Shown: piece by piece, positions 17,440 through 27,614 of the stretch
Layout of the letters: each line of letters opens with the position of its first letter
How positions within the stretch are numbered: position 1 is the first letter of the stretch
Assembly (NCBI GenBank): GCA_003385635.1
Contig: QQUY01000002.1
Span: forward strand, 1 to 64,000
Origin: Acidobacteriota bacterium
GTDB lineage: Bacteria > Acidobacteriota > Blastocatellia > Pyrinomonadales > Pyrinomonadaceae
Direction: 5' to 3'
Length of the DNA stretch: 64,000 nt
Program-made: the position numbers and the translations under genes
The notes under the pieces: model-generated
What the model was told of the DNA's origin: nothing
The model's input: the letters and a program-made list of their open reading frames with translations, nothing else
The model's database searches: none

Positions 17440-19821
17440 TCAGGTCGTTACCGCATTCTTTGCTTTGCCGGCAGGAACAGGTTTTAGCTCAAGTCCTTTT
17501 TTACCGCAAACGACCTCGATCTTCTCATGACCGTCCAGCTTGCCCTGGATAAGCGCCTCTGAAAGCTCGTCCTCAACATATTTTTGTATCGCACGCCGGA
17601 TAGGCCTTGCTCCGTAACTTCTGTCTGCACAGGTCTTCTCGATTATCCAGTTCTTGGCTTCATCGGACAGGCTTGCTTCCAGCGAGTGCTGTTTAAGGAT
17701 CTTGTTCAGTTGAACGGTCTGCAGATCGATTATCTCTGCGAGGTCCTCATCCGAAAGCTCGCCGAAAAGAATTATCTCGTCGAGCCGGTTGATGAATTCG
17801 GGAGCGAATGTTCGTTTTACCTCGCTCATAACCTGATCGTTAACCTTCTCTCTCGAGTCTTCCTCGTTCGCCTGAAAACCGACCGCCGTCTTCTTCTGTA
17901 TAAAGCGCGCCCCAAGATTCGAGGTCATTATGAACAGCGCGTTTCTGCAATCGACCTCATTTCCTTGCGCGTCTGTCAGGTTCCCGTCCTCGAACACCTG
18001 GAGCAAAACATTGAACAGGTCAGGGTGAGCCTTCTCGACCTCGTCAAAAAGGACGATCGAATACGGAGCTCGCCGCAGCTTTTCGGTCAACTGTCCACCT
18101 TCGTCGTGTCCTACATATCCCGGAGGCGACCCGATGAACTTTGCGACCGTATGCTTCTCCATGTATTCGGACATGTCAAAGCGGATCAATGCCTTTTCGG
18201 AACCGAAAAGAAAATCTGCGAGCGTCCGGGCGACCTCTGTCTTTCCGACTCCTGTCGGACCAAGGAACAGGAAAGAACCTACCGGGCGCTTCGGGTTCTT
18301 TAATCCTGCCCTCGAACGCCTTATGGCACGGGCAAGTGCGGAGATAGCGGATCTTTGCGAAACGATCCTCTTGTGAAGCTCGTCCTCGATCTTGAGAAGT
18401 TTGGCCGCCTCTTCCTGTTTGATCGACTGGATCGGGATACCCGTCCAACGCGCGATCACTTCTTCAACGTCGTCCTGCGAAACCTCGACTGCAAAGAAAG
18501 AGTCCTCGAGTGTTTTCAGCTCGAGCGAAAGCAGCTTGTCTTCGTCCGTGGCCTTCTTCCAGTTCTCAACCGCCTCTTTCCAGGACGGCTCGGAGGTGTT
18601 CTCTTCCTGGTAACGCAGTTTCGCACGGGCTCCTGCCTCATCAAGTACATCGATGGCTTTGTCAGGAAGGAAACGCTCTGGAATGTATCTGTTCGTCTGA
18701 TATACCGCCGCCTTCAAAGCGTCCTCGGAGTAGCGGATCTGATGGAACGCCTCGTATCGTTCTGCGATACCCTTGACGATCTCGAACGCCTGCTCCTCTG
18801 TAGGAGGCACGACCTTCACCGCCTGGAAGCGCCTTTCGAGCGATCGGTCCTTTTCGATCGACATCCGGAATTCCCTTGGGGTCGTCGCGCCGATGCACTG
18901 GACCTCGTTTCTCGAAAGCGCCGGCTTTAATATGTTCGCGGCGTCCAGTGATCCCTCAGCTGACCCTGCGCCAACCAGCGTATGGATCTCATCGATGAAG
19001 ACGATGTTTCGGCGGCTGTTCTTCAGCTCGGCCATTATCTTCTTCAAACGCTCCTCGAACTGTCCGCGGTATTTGGTGCCTGCTACCACGAGCGAAAGGT
19101 CGAGGGACAGGATTCTCTTGTTCTCAAGAAAAGAAGGAACGTTTTTGTCGGCGATCCTCTGGGCAAGCCCCTCGATGATAGCCGTCTTTCCTACACCCGA
19201 CTCTCCAATTAGGACTGGATTGTTCTTGGTCCTTCGGCAAAGTATCTCGATAAGCCTTTCCGTTTCGATCTCTCTGCCGATCAATGGATCAAGTCTTCCG
19301 CGCGAGGCCTCTTCCGTCAGATCACGTGTAAATTCTTCGAGGTTCGGGGTCTCGCTCTTGTCGCCATCTATCCTCCTGCCCGGTGCTCCGCTGTGCCTGT
19401 TGATCTTTTCACGGACGCCGTGAAGCCTTACTCCGTATTGGTACAGGATCTCGGCGGCTATCGAAGAATCTTCGCGGAGTATCCCCAAAAGGATGTGCTC
19501 AACTCCGATCTTTCGGCTTCCAAGCTTTTCGCTTTCTTCCTTTGTAAATGCAAGGATCCTTTTGGTTTCAGAAGAAAGGTGAAGTTCGGCGGACTGCGGT
19601 ATCCGTTCCTTTGGCACTATCCGCTCTTCAACCTCGCGGCGGATCGTGTCTACGGTGAGGCTATGGCGGAAAGGAAAGAACCGCGCAGAGATAGTCTTGT
19701 CCTCGCGCATCAGTCCAAGCAGGACGTGCTCAGGCGAGATTACTTCAGAGCCGTACTGCAATGCCTCGTAGCGGGCAAAGAATATTACACGACGCGCTTT
19801 TTCGGTATAGCGTTCAAACAT
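17440..19821 (-). CDS. clpC: ATP-dependent Clp protease ATPase subunit ClpC
   Basis: A 793-residue Hsp100 unfoldase. I chose the ATG at 19821 because MFERYTEKARRVI is the invariant ClpC N terminus. Two Clp-N repeats occupy residues 1-145 (PEHVLLGLMREDK and VEHILLGILREDS). D1 has Walker A GESGVGKT and Walker B IVFIDEIHTLVGAG. The linker is short (one coiled-coil wing), as in ClpC and unlike ClpB. D2 has GPTGVGKTEVA and VLFDEVEKAHPDLF. An intrinsic terminator follows. It should unfold proteins for ClpP in the cytoplasm. No clpP, mcsA or mcsB lies in the window, so adaptor use is unknown. Confidence 0.94.
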   Translation of the reverse strand: MFERYTEKARRVIFFARYEALQYGSEVISPEHVLLGLMREDKTISARFFPFRHSLTVDTIRREVEERIVPKERIPQSAELHLSSETKRILAFTKEESEKLGSRKIGVEHILLGILREDSSIAAEILYQYGVRLHGVREKINRHSGAPGRRIDGDKSETPNLEEFTRDLTEEASRGRLDPLIGREIETERLIEILCRRTKNNPVLIGESGVGKTAIIEGLAQRIADKNVPSFLENKRILSLDLSLVVAGTKYRGQFEERLKKIMAELKNSRRNIVFIDEIHTLVGAGSAEGSLDAANILKPALSRNEVQCIGATTPREFRMSIEKDRSLERRFQAVKVVPPTEEQAFEIVKGIAERYEAFHQIRYSEDALKAAVYQTNRYIPERFLPDKAIDVLDEAGARAKLRYQEENTSEPSWKEAVENWKKATDEDKLLSLELKTLEDSFFAVEVSQDDVEEVIARWTGIPIQSIKQEEAAKLLKIEDELHKRIVSQRSAISALARAIRRSRAGLKNPKRPVGSFLFLGPTGVGKTEVARTLADFLFGSEKALIRFDMSEYMEKHTVAKFIGSPPGYVGHDEGGQLTEKLRRAPYSIVLFDEVEKAHPDLFNVLLQVFEDGNLTDAQGNEVDCRNALFIMTSNLGARFIQKKTAVGFQANEEDSREKVNDQVMSEVKRTFAPEFINRLDEIILFGELSDEDLAEIIDLQTVQLNKILKQHSLEASLSDEAKNWIIEKTCADRSYGARPIRRAIQKYVEDELSEALIQGKLDGHEKIEVVCGKKGLELKPVPAGKAKNAVTT

Positions 19822-19860
19822 AGATGAAACTGGTCGGCTGTCACCGGCGTTTGAAGCCCG

Positions 19861-19891
19861 ATTATAGACCCGCAGACGCCGTTGATGCCAA
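19861..19891 (-). promoter_or_regulatory. Sigma-70-like promoter for clpC
   Basis: On the minus strand TTGGCA (19891 to 19886) and a perfect TATAAT (19866 to 19861) have a 19-base spacer. The -10 box is about 40 bases before the clpC ATG. No CtsR- or CIRCE-like operator is evident beside it. Confidence 0.45.
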
Positions 19892-20031
19892 ATTTCTATG
19901 GAAAAAGTTCTGTAAGACTTTGTTTCAAATAGTTGCAAAAAGGATCGAACTCCAGAAACGGCCAATTCAGGACTTCGGTCGTCAGCCCTTTGTAGACAGC
20001 AGTTTAGAAGAGCGAATCGCAGTCCCGAATT

Positions 20032-21207
20032 CTACTTTCTACGCAGGATCTCAAGCGGTTTTACATTTGCGGCTTTGACCACGGGAATCGCCATCGCGGC
20101 ATTTGCCACAACGAAGGTCACGACGGACGCGCCTGCGACTATGAACAGCCGAGGAATCAGCCGGACGTCGCTGAGCGAGTAAACCTCGGGCGGCAAACTT
20201 ATCCATTTAAAGGCGTTTGCGGCTACACAGAACCCCAGACCGAGCAAACATCCGAGAACGATTCCGGATAAGGCAAGTATCCACCCTTCAAGCAGAAAAA
20301 CCGCCGAGAGCATTCTTGTATCTGCACCGAGCGTTCTGAGAACGGCTATATCGCTGAATCGCTCTCTGACAAGCAGCGACAAAGTGGTGGTGATGTTGAG
20401 CATCGCGACCACTACGATCAGCGCAATTATCCAAAGCGCGACACGCCTCTCAAGTGAAAGCGCCGTGAACAATGGGCGATTCGCTTCCTGCCAGTCGACC
20501 ACCTCGAAGTCCGGGCCCATTTCCTTTCTGATGCGTTCGGCGACTTCCTGAGATTCGAACGGATCGGATACGCGAACGATATAAGCTCCGGGCACGAAGC
20601 TCTCCAGACCCATCAGCAGCAGGTAATCGCTTTCGCGGACGTAGATCCAAGTTGAGTCGTACTCGTAGATCCCTGTCTCAATCGTGCCGGCCACTCGGAC
20701 CGGCTGCGATTCGAGCCCTTCCGGCCCCCCGAAGAAGAGATTCGATCCCGTCAATTCGCTTCCTTGCTCTGCTGTGATTAGTCTGCTGCCCAGAACAACT
20801 GGAATTTCCTCCCTGTCTTTTTCGGTTTCCGACACGCTTGCGAATTCAGCCAGTGAATCAGGAACAACACGGATCAGGACGTAGGACTGTGCACCTCCGA
20901 GGGATATCGCCGCGGGATCGAACGTCGTCGCTTCTACAGAATCTACCCCCTCGACTGAACCGATCCTTCCTTTCACCAGAGCATCAGAAGCGCGGACCGT
21001 TCCTTCCGGCCTGATCGTGATGTGCCCGGTCGCCTTGAACAAATTTGCGGAGATCCCATCTTCAAGGCCATCGGCGAGAGCGTTCGCCACTATGAAGCTA
21101 GCAAGTCCGATCGCTATACCCGCGACCGCTACGAACGAAGTGAATCGGACCAGCCGAGTCCTTCCAGTGCGAAAGTACTTCCAGGCAAGTTTTAGTTCGA
21201 GTTTCAT
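20032..21207 (-). CDS. ABC transporter permease of the LolC/LolE (FtsX/MacB) type
   Basis: A 391-residue inner-membrane protein. The ATG at 21207 starts MKLELKLAWKYFRTGR, the typical LolC/E N terminus with the first membrane helix at VRFTSFVAVAGIAIGLASFIVANALADG. A periplasmic domain of about 200 residues is followed by three helices (VALWIIALIVVVAMLNITTT, LSGIVLGCLLGLGFC, LFIVAGASVVTFVVANAAM). It ends in the cytoplasmic tail VKAANVKPLEILRRK, the signature end of this family. It would extract lipoproteins for the outer membrane together with an ATPase LolD, but no LolD gene is next to it. A TTG 57 bp upstream is an alternative start. Confidence 0.87.
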   Translation of the reverse strand: MKLELKLAWKYFRTGRTRLVRFTSFVAVAGIAIGLASFIVANALADGLEDGISANLFKATGHITIRPEGTVRASDALVKGRIGSVEGVDSVEATTFDPAAISLGGAQSYVLIRVVPDSLAEFASVSETEKDREEIPVVLGSRLITAEQGSELTGSNLFFGGPEGLESQPVRVAGTIETGIYEYDSTWIYVRESDYLLLMGLESFVPGAYIVRVSDPFESQEVAERIRKEMGPDFEVVDWQEANRPLFTALSLERRVALWIIALIVVVAMLNITTTLSLLVRERFSDIAVLRTLGADTRMLSAVFLLEGWILALSGIVLGCLLGLGFCVAANAFKWISLPPEVYSLSDVRLIPRLFIVAGASVVTFVVANAAMAIPVVKAANVKPLEILRRK

Positions 21208-21350
21208 TGGAGTCAGATTCTTCAACCGCTCGACGATCGAAACAGTTTTGCGTCCGGCACGCAATGTTAGCGTAACTAACCGCTTTCAGTTAATATTCTC
21301 CTTCAGACCTGCGCCGGGGGCGGGCGCGTTCGGAAGCCCCACGACTCGAT

Positions 21351-22478
21351 ATGCCTCTCAGTTCCATAGAAGAAGCAGCGGAAGATGTTCGCAACGGAAA
21401 ACTGATCATCATCGTCGACGATGAGGATCGGGAGAACGAAGGCGATCTGGTATGCGCGGCGGAAAAGGTTACGCCCGAGGTCATAAACTTCATGGCCAAG
21501 AACGGGCGCGGCCTGATCTGCATGCCGCTGACCGAGAAACGCTGCGATTTTCTTCAGCTTCCACCACAGTCGCAGGAAAACACCTCCCGGATGGGAACGG
21601 CATTCACTATCTCGATCGAAGCGAAAGAAGGGATCACAACTGGAATATCTGCAGCGGACCGTGCCAAAACGGTTCTGACGGCAGTCGACCCCGAGACGCA
21701 GCCGAACGACCTTGCACGTCCCGGACACATTTTCCCGCTTCGCGCGAAGAACGGCGGAGTCCTTGTCCGTGTTGGCCAGACGGAGGCAAGTGTCGATATT
21801 GCTAAAATAGCAGGCCTCGTTCCGGCTGCAGTGATCTGCGAGATAATGAACGACGACGGCACTATGGCGCGGATGCCGGAGCTTGAGGAATTTGCGGCGA
21901 CACACGATCTCAAGATCATTTCTGTAGCGGACCTAGTCCGTTACCGGATCGAGAAGGAAACGCTTGTCGAGAAAGTTCTTGAGACTGACTTGCCCACTGT
22001 CCACGGCCTGATGCGTGCCGTAGTCTACAGAAATGTGATCAATGGAGAAACGCACGTAGCAATGGTAAAAGGTGACATTTCCGGAACGAACGGGCCGGTA
22101 CCCGTCCGCGTCCAAACCGAGAATGTCACATTCGCTATGTTCGGTTCCCGACTGGGGGAAGCTGCAGATGCGATAAACTCTTCCTTGAAAAAGATCTCTG
22201 AATCCGACGCCGGCGTCCTTCTATATTTAAGGCAGAAGGACCATAACCTCGACCTTATCCATCAGCTCGAGACCTATGCGGTGATGCAGAAGAAGGGCAT
22301 CGATTTTCAAAAGGCTCGTGAAGAAACCGGTTACGGAAGTGTTCGCGATTACGGCATTGGAGCCCAGATCCTGAAGGACCTGGGAGTTCACAAGATAAAG
22401 CTGCTTACCAACCACCCTCCCCGGGTAGCTGCCATCGATGCTTTCGATCTCGAGATCGCCGAGATCGAGTCACTATAG
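21351..22478 (+). CDS. ribB: DHBP synthase RibB fused to a degenerate GTP cyclohydrolase II domain (RibBX-like)
   Basis: A 375-residue protein. Residues 1-205 are a complete 3,4-dihydroxy-2-butanone-4-phosphate synthase: [16 protein letters not shown] near residue 20, [19 protein letters not shown] and [11 protein letters not shown] are intact, and this half makes the four-carbon precursor of riboflavin. Residues 206-375 have the RibA fold ([24 protein letters not shown] near 330), but the zinc cysteines are gone. Where RibA has a Cys-rich CxxGD...RCDCG loop, this protein has [16 protein letters not shown] (255-269), and the catalytic RQEGRGIGL is RQKDHNLDL (294-302). GTP cyclohydrolase activity is therefore not expected, and a separate RibA must exist. 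No FMN riboswitch is visible upstream. Confidence 0.92.
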   Translation: MPLSSIEEAAEDVRNGKLIIIVDDEDRENEGDLVCAAEKVTPEVINFMAKNGRGLICMPLTEKRCDFLQLPPQSQENTSRMGTAFTISIEAKEGITTGISAADRAKTVLTAVDPETQPNDLARPGHIFPLRAKNGGVLVRVGQTEASVDIAKIAGLVPAAVICEIMNDDGTMARMPELEEFAATHDLKIISVADLVRYRIEKETLVEKVLETDLPTVHGLMRAVVYRNVINGETHVAMVKGDISGTNGPVPVRVQTENVTFAMFGSRLGEAADAINSSLKKISESDAGVLLYLRQKDHNLDLIHQLETYAVMQKKGIDFQKAREETGYGSVRDYGIGAQILKDLGVHKIKLLTNHPPRVAAIDAFDLEIAEIESL

Positions 22479-22496
22479 TTTCCAATAAAGGCAAAG

Positions 22497-25400
22497 ATGC
22501 CCGACGAGACGAACGACAAAAAGACAGAAGAAGTACCTGCGTCTCCTCCCAGGCAACGATTCGTTACAAAGAAACGGTTCGCGATCTTCGCGGGTGCAGT
22601 GCTCTCGTTCGTCCTTCTTATTGCGATTGTGCTGGTCGGCCTTTATCAGACCGGAACGATCGATACCTACATCAAGGGAGAGTTTGTTACCGCCTTTGAT
22701 GAGATGGGAATCGACTTCAAGGCCGAAAAGTTTGCAGTCGAAGCAAGTCCGCTTGTGATGAAGATCGAAAACGCCGTCTTCACCAACAAGAAGAACGGCG
22801 AAGTTCTGGCGACCATTCGTGAAGCCCGTTTCTCGATGACCGTCCTTGACCTGCTGGCCCTCAGGGTCGAGAGAAACGTGAACATCGATGCCGCAGATAT
22901 ATATGGTCTGCGTCTTTTCCTGAGATTTGACGAGAACGGGAATTCGAACTTCGACGGAGTCGAGATCACGCCTCCGAGAAGCCGTGTGAAATTCCGCTAC
23001 GCTTCCTCGAGGGTGTCCGTTCGTGACAGCGAATTCATCTTTGGCGATGTCTCGCGGAAGATATCGGGCGACGCGGAGGATTTCGCCCTCCTTATGGAAC
23101 CCGACGACGAGATCGTCGAAGGTTCGGAGATCAACTATCGCTTTGATCTTTCTACCACCAAGGCAGAATTTGCCTATGACGGAGAGACGGTAGAGCCGAT
23201 CGCCGTTCGCGGAATCGGAAATCTCACCGAACTCGGGATTGAACTGGACTCCCTTTCGCTTGTTTCTCCTATCGGTTCGTCGACGCTGCGAGGTTCGATC
23301 ATCGGCTGGGACCGTTTTAAGTACGATCTGACCGTTGTTTCGGATTTAGATCTCACCCAGGCGTCGCGGATCTTTCCTTTCGGAACCGCGGTCACCGGGA
23401 CCGGCGGATTTCAGGGACGTGTCACGGGCGAGGGAGAGAAATACAGGATCGAGGGGGAGGTCGCCTCGGAGTCTCTTGCCGCCGAGAATGTGCGCTTGAA
23501 AGCGCTGAAGCTTACAGCGGTCGCAAGCGGTGAAGGTTCGGTTTACACCGCAACCGGAAAGGCGATCGCTGAACTGCTGACGTTCGAAGAGTTCAGATTT
23601 GACTACCCGCAGGTGTCTGGCACGATCCGCGGAACGGGAACGGACTTCAAATGGCTTGGGGCCCTCGAAGCCGCAGCTTTATCCTCTCCACTGGGCACGG
23701 TAGGCAGCCTCTATATCAACGACGCTGTCGCTGAATACCGTGATAATCGTCTCTTGGCGGAACTCAATGGGGTCCGGGCAGCTCGATTCACATCCAGCGA
23801 CACGTATCTGGAATCCATTCAGACGCCTTCGATCCGGATAGAGAGTTCCGGCGATCTCACGACGGCGCTGGTTGATAGGGCAAATGCAGCAAGGATCGAC
23901 GCTGAAGGGGCCACGCTTTCGGACGTTGATATCAACGGCATCGAAGTCAGAACGCGTCGGAACAACACCGAAGTTGACGCCCGTGATCTGCGGGCCGATT
24001 CGCTTCAAACATCCGATGCCCGGCTGAAAGACGTTACGGCAAGTGACATAAAGATACTTAACCGCGACGGCCGAACTTCTATCACTGCCGGCCGGATAGC
24101 AACCGCTAATGCAAACGCTTCGGGTGCGGCGATCCGGAACGCAGAGGCAAATAACGTCGAGATCGAAACGAATCTCGAGACCACGCGGATCAACGCGCCA
24201 AGACTTCGAATCGCATCCGTCGAGACAGATTCTGCGATCCTGGCAAATCTGAACATTGCGGGCGTGAGGCTAACCGTCCGACAGGGTGTGATTAGCGGCT
24301 CGACAGACGATTTCGCGCCCGGAACAGTTGACCTGAAAGAGAACGGCCGGCTGGAGAACGTCGCTGTGTACCGACCCGTTTTCGTGCTTGAGCCTTCTGG
24401 CCGATACCGGGCGAGTATGGACCTGACGCTCGGTGGAGGTCTGCTCGGCAAGGTCGATCTTGGAAGCGCACGAGCTTCTGTCGTTGCGGACAGCGACCAG
24501 ATCACCCTCAACGATGTTGCGGCCGAGGCGATGGAAGGACGGCTTACCGGCAATGCCGTCATTGCTATGAAGGACTCTTTCCGTTCGAGCGTGAAAGCCG
24601 ATTTCATCGATGTCGACATAGCAAAGCTCATAGCCGTAGGAACCGGAAACGTCGTGCCTCTAGACGGAAAGACGTCGGGGAATGCCGACCTTAGTTTTGC
24701 GGGAACCGATTTTCGAAGAGCGACGGGAACGTTTGAGGCATCGGTTGAAGCCACTGCTGGAAACACGGAGAGAGGATTTCTCCCCGTCTCGGGAGACCTG
24801 AAAGCCCAGGCGGAAGACGGCCTCGTATCGTTCGAAAGCGCTCAGTTAACCAGCGGGAAGACCGATCTTTCGGCGACAGGAAGACTCGATCTGTTCGAAA
24901 CCGATTCGAATTTGGCAATGGTAGTCAGGTCGACTGACGCATCTGAGATCGAGCGGGTGATCAGGATCTTTGAGTTGTCGCCGCAGCTTCAGTCACAGAT
25001 GGATGAGTTCGAAGGCAGTTTCGCGGGTAATTTCACTTTTGATGGAAATCTCACCGGCAATGTTGAAGAACCGACGGTCATCGGCAAGGCATATCTCGAG
25101 TCGCTGATAGCGGGCAACCGCGATCTCGGCACTCTCTCGGCCAGTTTCGATATTGATCCACAGATGATCGAGATCACGGACGGCCTGCTGCAAGAGGCCG
25201 GCGGCGGGCGGATGGCCTTCTCTGTGAAGATACCTTCCTACGGCCAGAACAATACGGAGGTCACGGCAAGCCTTAATGAGTTCAACATCGGCACCCTGCT
25301 TACAGCCGTGCCGATACGATCGGTCCCGGACTCTCTACGGGACCTGAACGCCAAGACCTCCGGCGAGCTTGACCTTCGTGGACTTCCGAATGAAATGACA

Positions 25401-27614
25401 GGATCGGCGAGGCTTGAAGCTGGTGCGGGTACGCTAAACGGGGAGACTTTTGACAGCCTTAGGACACGGATCAGCTTTGACGGAGTGCTGGTAAACGTCG
25501 AAGAGTTCGAAGCCCGGTTTGCGGAAGGCGTTCTCACGGGTAACGGCTTTTACAGGACTGACAGCGGGATGTTCGTGGCTCAGGCTAAGGGCAGAGCCGT
25601 TCCAGCCTCCAGGCTGATGGCCTTCCTTCCGAAGGATACTGCAGTTCCCGACACACAGGGGACGTTCGATATCGACCTCACAGCGGAAGGACTTGCCGAG
25701 GAGCCCTCGACGTACGAGCTCGATTTTGCGGGAAGCGGCGAAGGCATCATTGTTAACGGCAGTCCATTTGGCGCGGTCGCATTCAACGGAAAGACCGAGA
25801 ACCGGATCTTGAGCGCTACCTTAACGACGAATGCCGGAGGGCGGGAACAGACAATAAACGCGACAGCCGACCTCAGCCGGCCGAACGTTCCGTTCCAGGC
25901 TGAGACCGTTCTGAATGGCGCGCCGCTTGGACCCTATATTGGGATATTCAGAAAACCGTCGCCTGATGATGTGACGCTCGGAGGTACTGCCACAGGCCGA
26001 GTCGTCTTCGGAGGCGACCTGGTTTCGCAGGACGCCAACGGTAAAGACGTCTTTACTACGGATAATCTCAACGGGACCGCGACGCTGAGCGAGTTTCAGT
26101 TGGTGATCGGAGACACGCCGCTGGTGGCAAATGGACCGCTCGACATCAGATTCGACACAAACGCGGTACGAGTAGAGAACGCAAGATTTTCAGGAGGCGG
26201 ATCCAATCTTACCGTTGACGGCACCAAAGCGCTTTCTGACAGCGGAGTGAATAACCTTGCGATCAACGGGCGGATCGACCTGCGCGTCCTGAACGCGATC
26301 TCAAGCGACCTCTTCTTCGGCGGAATAGCCGATGCTCAGGTGACGCTCACAGGCCCCAACTCGACTGCCCGGCTCAACGGCCGCGCCACTCTCGAAAGAG
26401 GCTCTTTCTCGACCTTCGTCTCTTCGGAGAGGATCTCGTTCACGAACCTCACGGGCTGTGTTCAGTTCAATACAAGGCAGGTGATAATCGGTTGTGACGA
26501 CCTTTCAAGCGGGAGCAGCCAGATAACTGGCCGGCTTGGGGGCGGCGGGGTCGCGCTAGATGGTGAAATGGTTCTGACCGATGATCTAAAGCTCGACATG
26601 TTCCGGCTCGATCTTCAGGGACAGAACGTAAACGTCCCGTTCCCGGCAGGATTCAACACGACCGGAAATGCCAATCTTGTACTTACAGGCCGCAGGATCG
26701 ACGGACAGATGACCTCGCTCATTTCCGGCACGATCCTGGCAAGGCGCAGCGTTTACTCGAGGGACATCGACATCGCTGATTTCATAAGCGGAAGACGGGA
26801 CGCGACTCTTGCGAAAGGGTCGGACGGCCCGATGTTCTTTGGCGAGACCGGTCTTGACGTGAGGATTCTCGGACGCGACGCACTCGTCGTCAGGAACAAT
26901 CTTGCGGACCTGACAGCATCAGCCGATCTGCGCGTCACAGGCGATGTCGATAATCCGCAGGTCTCGGGCAGGATCAGCGCGAATGAGGGAACGATATTCT
27001 TCCGAGACGACAGATACGATCTCCAGAGAGGAACTCTGACATTCCCTCCAAACACCACGATCGAACCTATGATCGACCTTTCGGCCGAGGCCGATATTCA
27101 GGGATACCAGGTATTTGTCACCCTGGCCGGCAACCTCGCTGATGCCGATTCGCTGCGTGCCACCCTTCGTTCAAACCCTGCGTTGCCACAGGCGGATGTG
27201 GTTTCCCTGATCACGACCGGAAGTCTTTCGAACACCGGGAGCGGGATCCCGACCTACGCGCAGAGCGGGCTGAACACCGCCGCCGAGATCCTTACCGACG
27301 AGATCATCAACAAGCCGGTCACGAGAGCAACCGACAAATTATTCGGGCTCAACAGATTTACCCTCGATCCGATCATTTCCGGAACGCGCGGCAATCCGAC
27401 CGCCAGGCTTACAGTCGGAAGACAGATCAACAGGAATCTGCTTGTCACTTACTCGACGAATCTCTCGGAAGACCAGAACCAGGTGATCGCTCTGGAATAC
27501 AGAGTTTCTAACCGCCTGTCGTTCGTGGCCCAATACGAACAGCGCTCGATCAGCAACGTTACCCGTCAAAGAAACGCATTCAGCTTTGAGATAAGGCTGA
27601 GAAAGAGGTTTTAG
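22497..27614 (+). CDS. TamB-like translocation and assembly module protein
   Basis: A 1705-residue envelope protein with a single N-terminal membrane anchor (residues 28-50, FAIFAGAVLSFVLLIAIVLVG) and then a very long beta-rich AsmA/TamB body. Residues 1380-1690 form the TamB C-terminal domain (NEGTIFFRDDRYDLQRGTLTFP, PNTTIEPMIDLSAEADIQGY, NPALPQADVVSLITTG, ending LSFVAQYEQRSISN). The central 900 residues are repeats of about 20-30 residues that form the lipid-transporting or barrel-assisting groove in the family. The TAG stop at 27612-27614 overlaps the GTG start of the Omp85 gene by one base, so the pair is translationally coupled. It begins 18 bp after the ribB stop and is longer than E. 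coli TamB (1259). Confidence 0.9.
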   Translation: MPDETNDKKTEEVPASPPRQRFVTKKRFAIFAGAVLSFVLLIAIVLVGLYQTGTIDTYIKGEFVTAFDEMGIDFKAEKFAVEASPLVMKIENAVFTNKKNGEVLATIREARFSMTVLDLLALRVERNVNIDAADIYGLRLFLRFDENGNSNFDGVEITPPRSRVKFRYASSRVSVRDSEFIFGDVSRKISGDAEDFALLMEPDDEIVEGSEINYRFDLSTTKAEFAYDGETVEPIAVRGIGNLTELGIELDSLSLVSPIGSSTLRGSIIGWDRFKYDLTVVSDLDLTQASRIFPFGTAVTGTGGFQGRVTGEGEKYRIEGEVASESLAAENVRLKALKLTAVASGEGSVYTATGKAIAELLTFEEFRFDYPQVSGTIRGTGTDFKWLGALEAAALSSPLGTVGSLYINDAVAEYRDNRLLAELNGVRAARFTSSDTYLESIQTPSIRIESSGDLTTALVDRANAARIDAEGATLSDVDINGIEVRTRRNNTEVDARDLRADSLQTSDARLKDVTASDIKILNRDGRTSITAGRIATANANASGAAIRNAEANNVEIETNLETTRINAPRLRIASVETDSAILANLNIAGVRLTVRQGVISGSTDDFAPGTVDLKENGRLENVAVYRPVFVLEPSGRYRASMDLTLGGGLLGKVDLGSARASVVADSDQITLNDVAAEAMEGRLTGNAVIAMKDSFRSSVKADFIDVDIAKLIAVGTGNVVPLDGKTSGNADLSFAGTDFRRATGTFEASVEATAGNTERGFLPVSGDLKAQAEDGLVSFESAQLTSGKTDLSATGRLDLFETDSNLAMVVRSTDASEIERVIRIFELSPQLQSQMDEFEGSFAGNFTFDGNLTGNVEEPTVIGKAYLESLIAGNRDLGTLSASFDIDPQMIEITDGLLQEAGGGRMAFSVKIPSYGQNNTEVTASLNEFNIGTLLTAVPIRSVPDSLRDLNAKTSGELDLRGLPNEMTGSARLEAGAGTLNGETFDSLRTRISFDGVLVNVEEFEARFAEGVLTGNGFYRTDSGMFVAQAKGRAVPASRLMAFLPKDTAVPDTQGTFDIDLTAEGLAEEPSTYELDFAGSGEGIIVNGSPFGAVAFNGKTENRILSATLTTNAGGREQTINATADLSRPNVPFQAETVLNGAPLGPYIGIFRKPSPDDVTLGGTATGRVVFGGDLVSQDANGKDVFTTDNLNGTATLSEFQLVIGDTPLVANGPLDIRFDTNAVRVENARFSGGGSNLTVDGTKALSDSGVNNLAINGRIDLRVLNAISSDLFFGGIADAQVTLTGPNSTARLNGRATLERGSFSTFVSSERISFTNLTGCVQFNTRQVIIGCDDLSSGSSQITGRLGGGGVALDGEMVLTDDLKLDMFRLDLQGQNVNVPFPAGFNTTGNANLVLTGRRIDGQMTSLISGTILARRSVYSRDIDIADFISGRRDATLAKGSDGPMFFGETGLDVRILGRDALVVRNNLADLTASADLRVTGDVDNPQVSGRISANEGTIFFRDDRYDLQRGTLTFPPNTTIEPMIDLSAEADIQGYQVFVTLAGNLADADSLRATLRSNPALPQADVVSLITTGSLSNTGSGIPTYAQSGLNTAAEILTDEIINKPVTRATDKLFGLNRFTLDPIISGTRGNPTARLTVGRQINRNLLVTYSTNLSEDQNQVIALEYRVSNRLSFVAQYEQRSISNVTRQRNAFSFEIRLRKRF

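Noticed and set aside
21265-21350. FMN riboswitch before ribB
   Set aside because: Only about 85 bp separate the genes and no RFN-like helices are visible.
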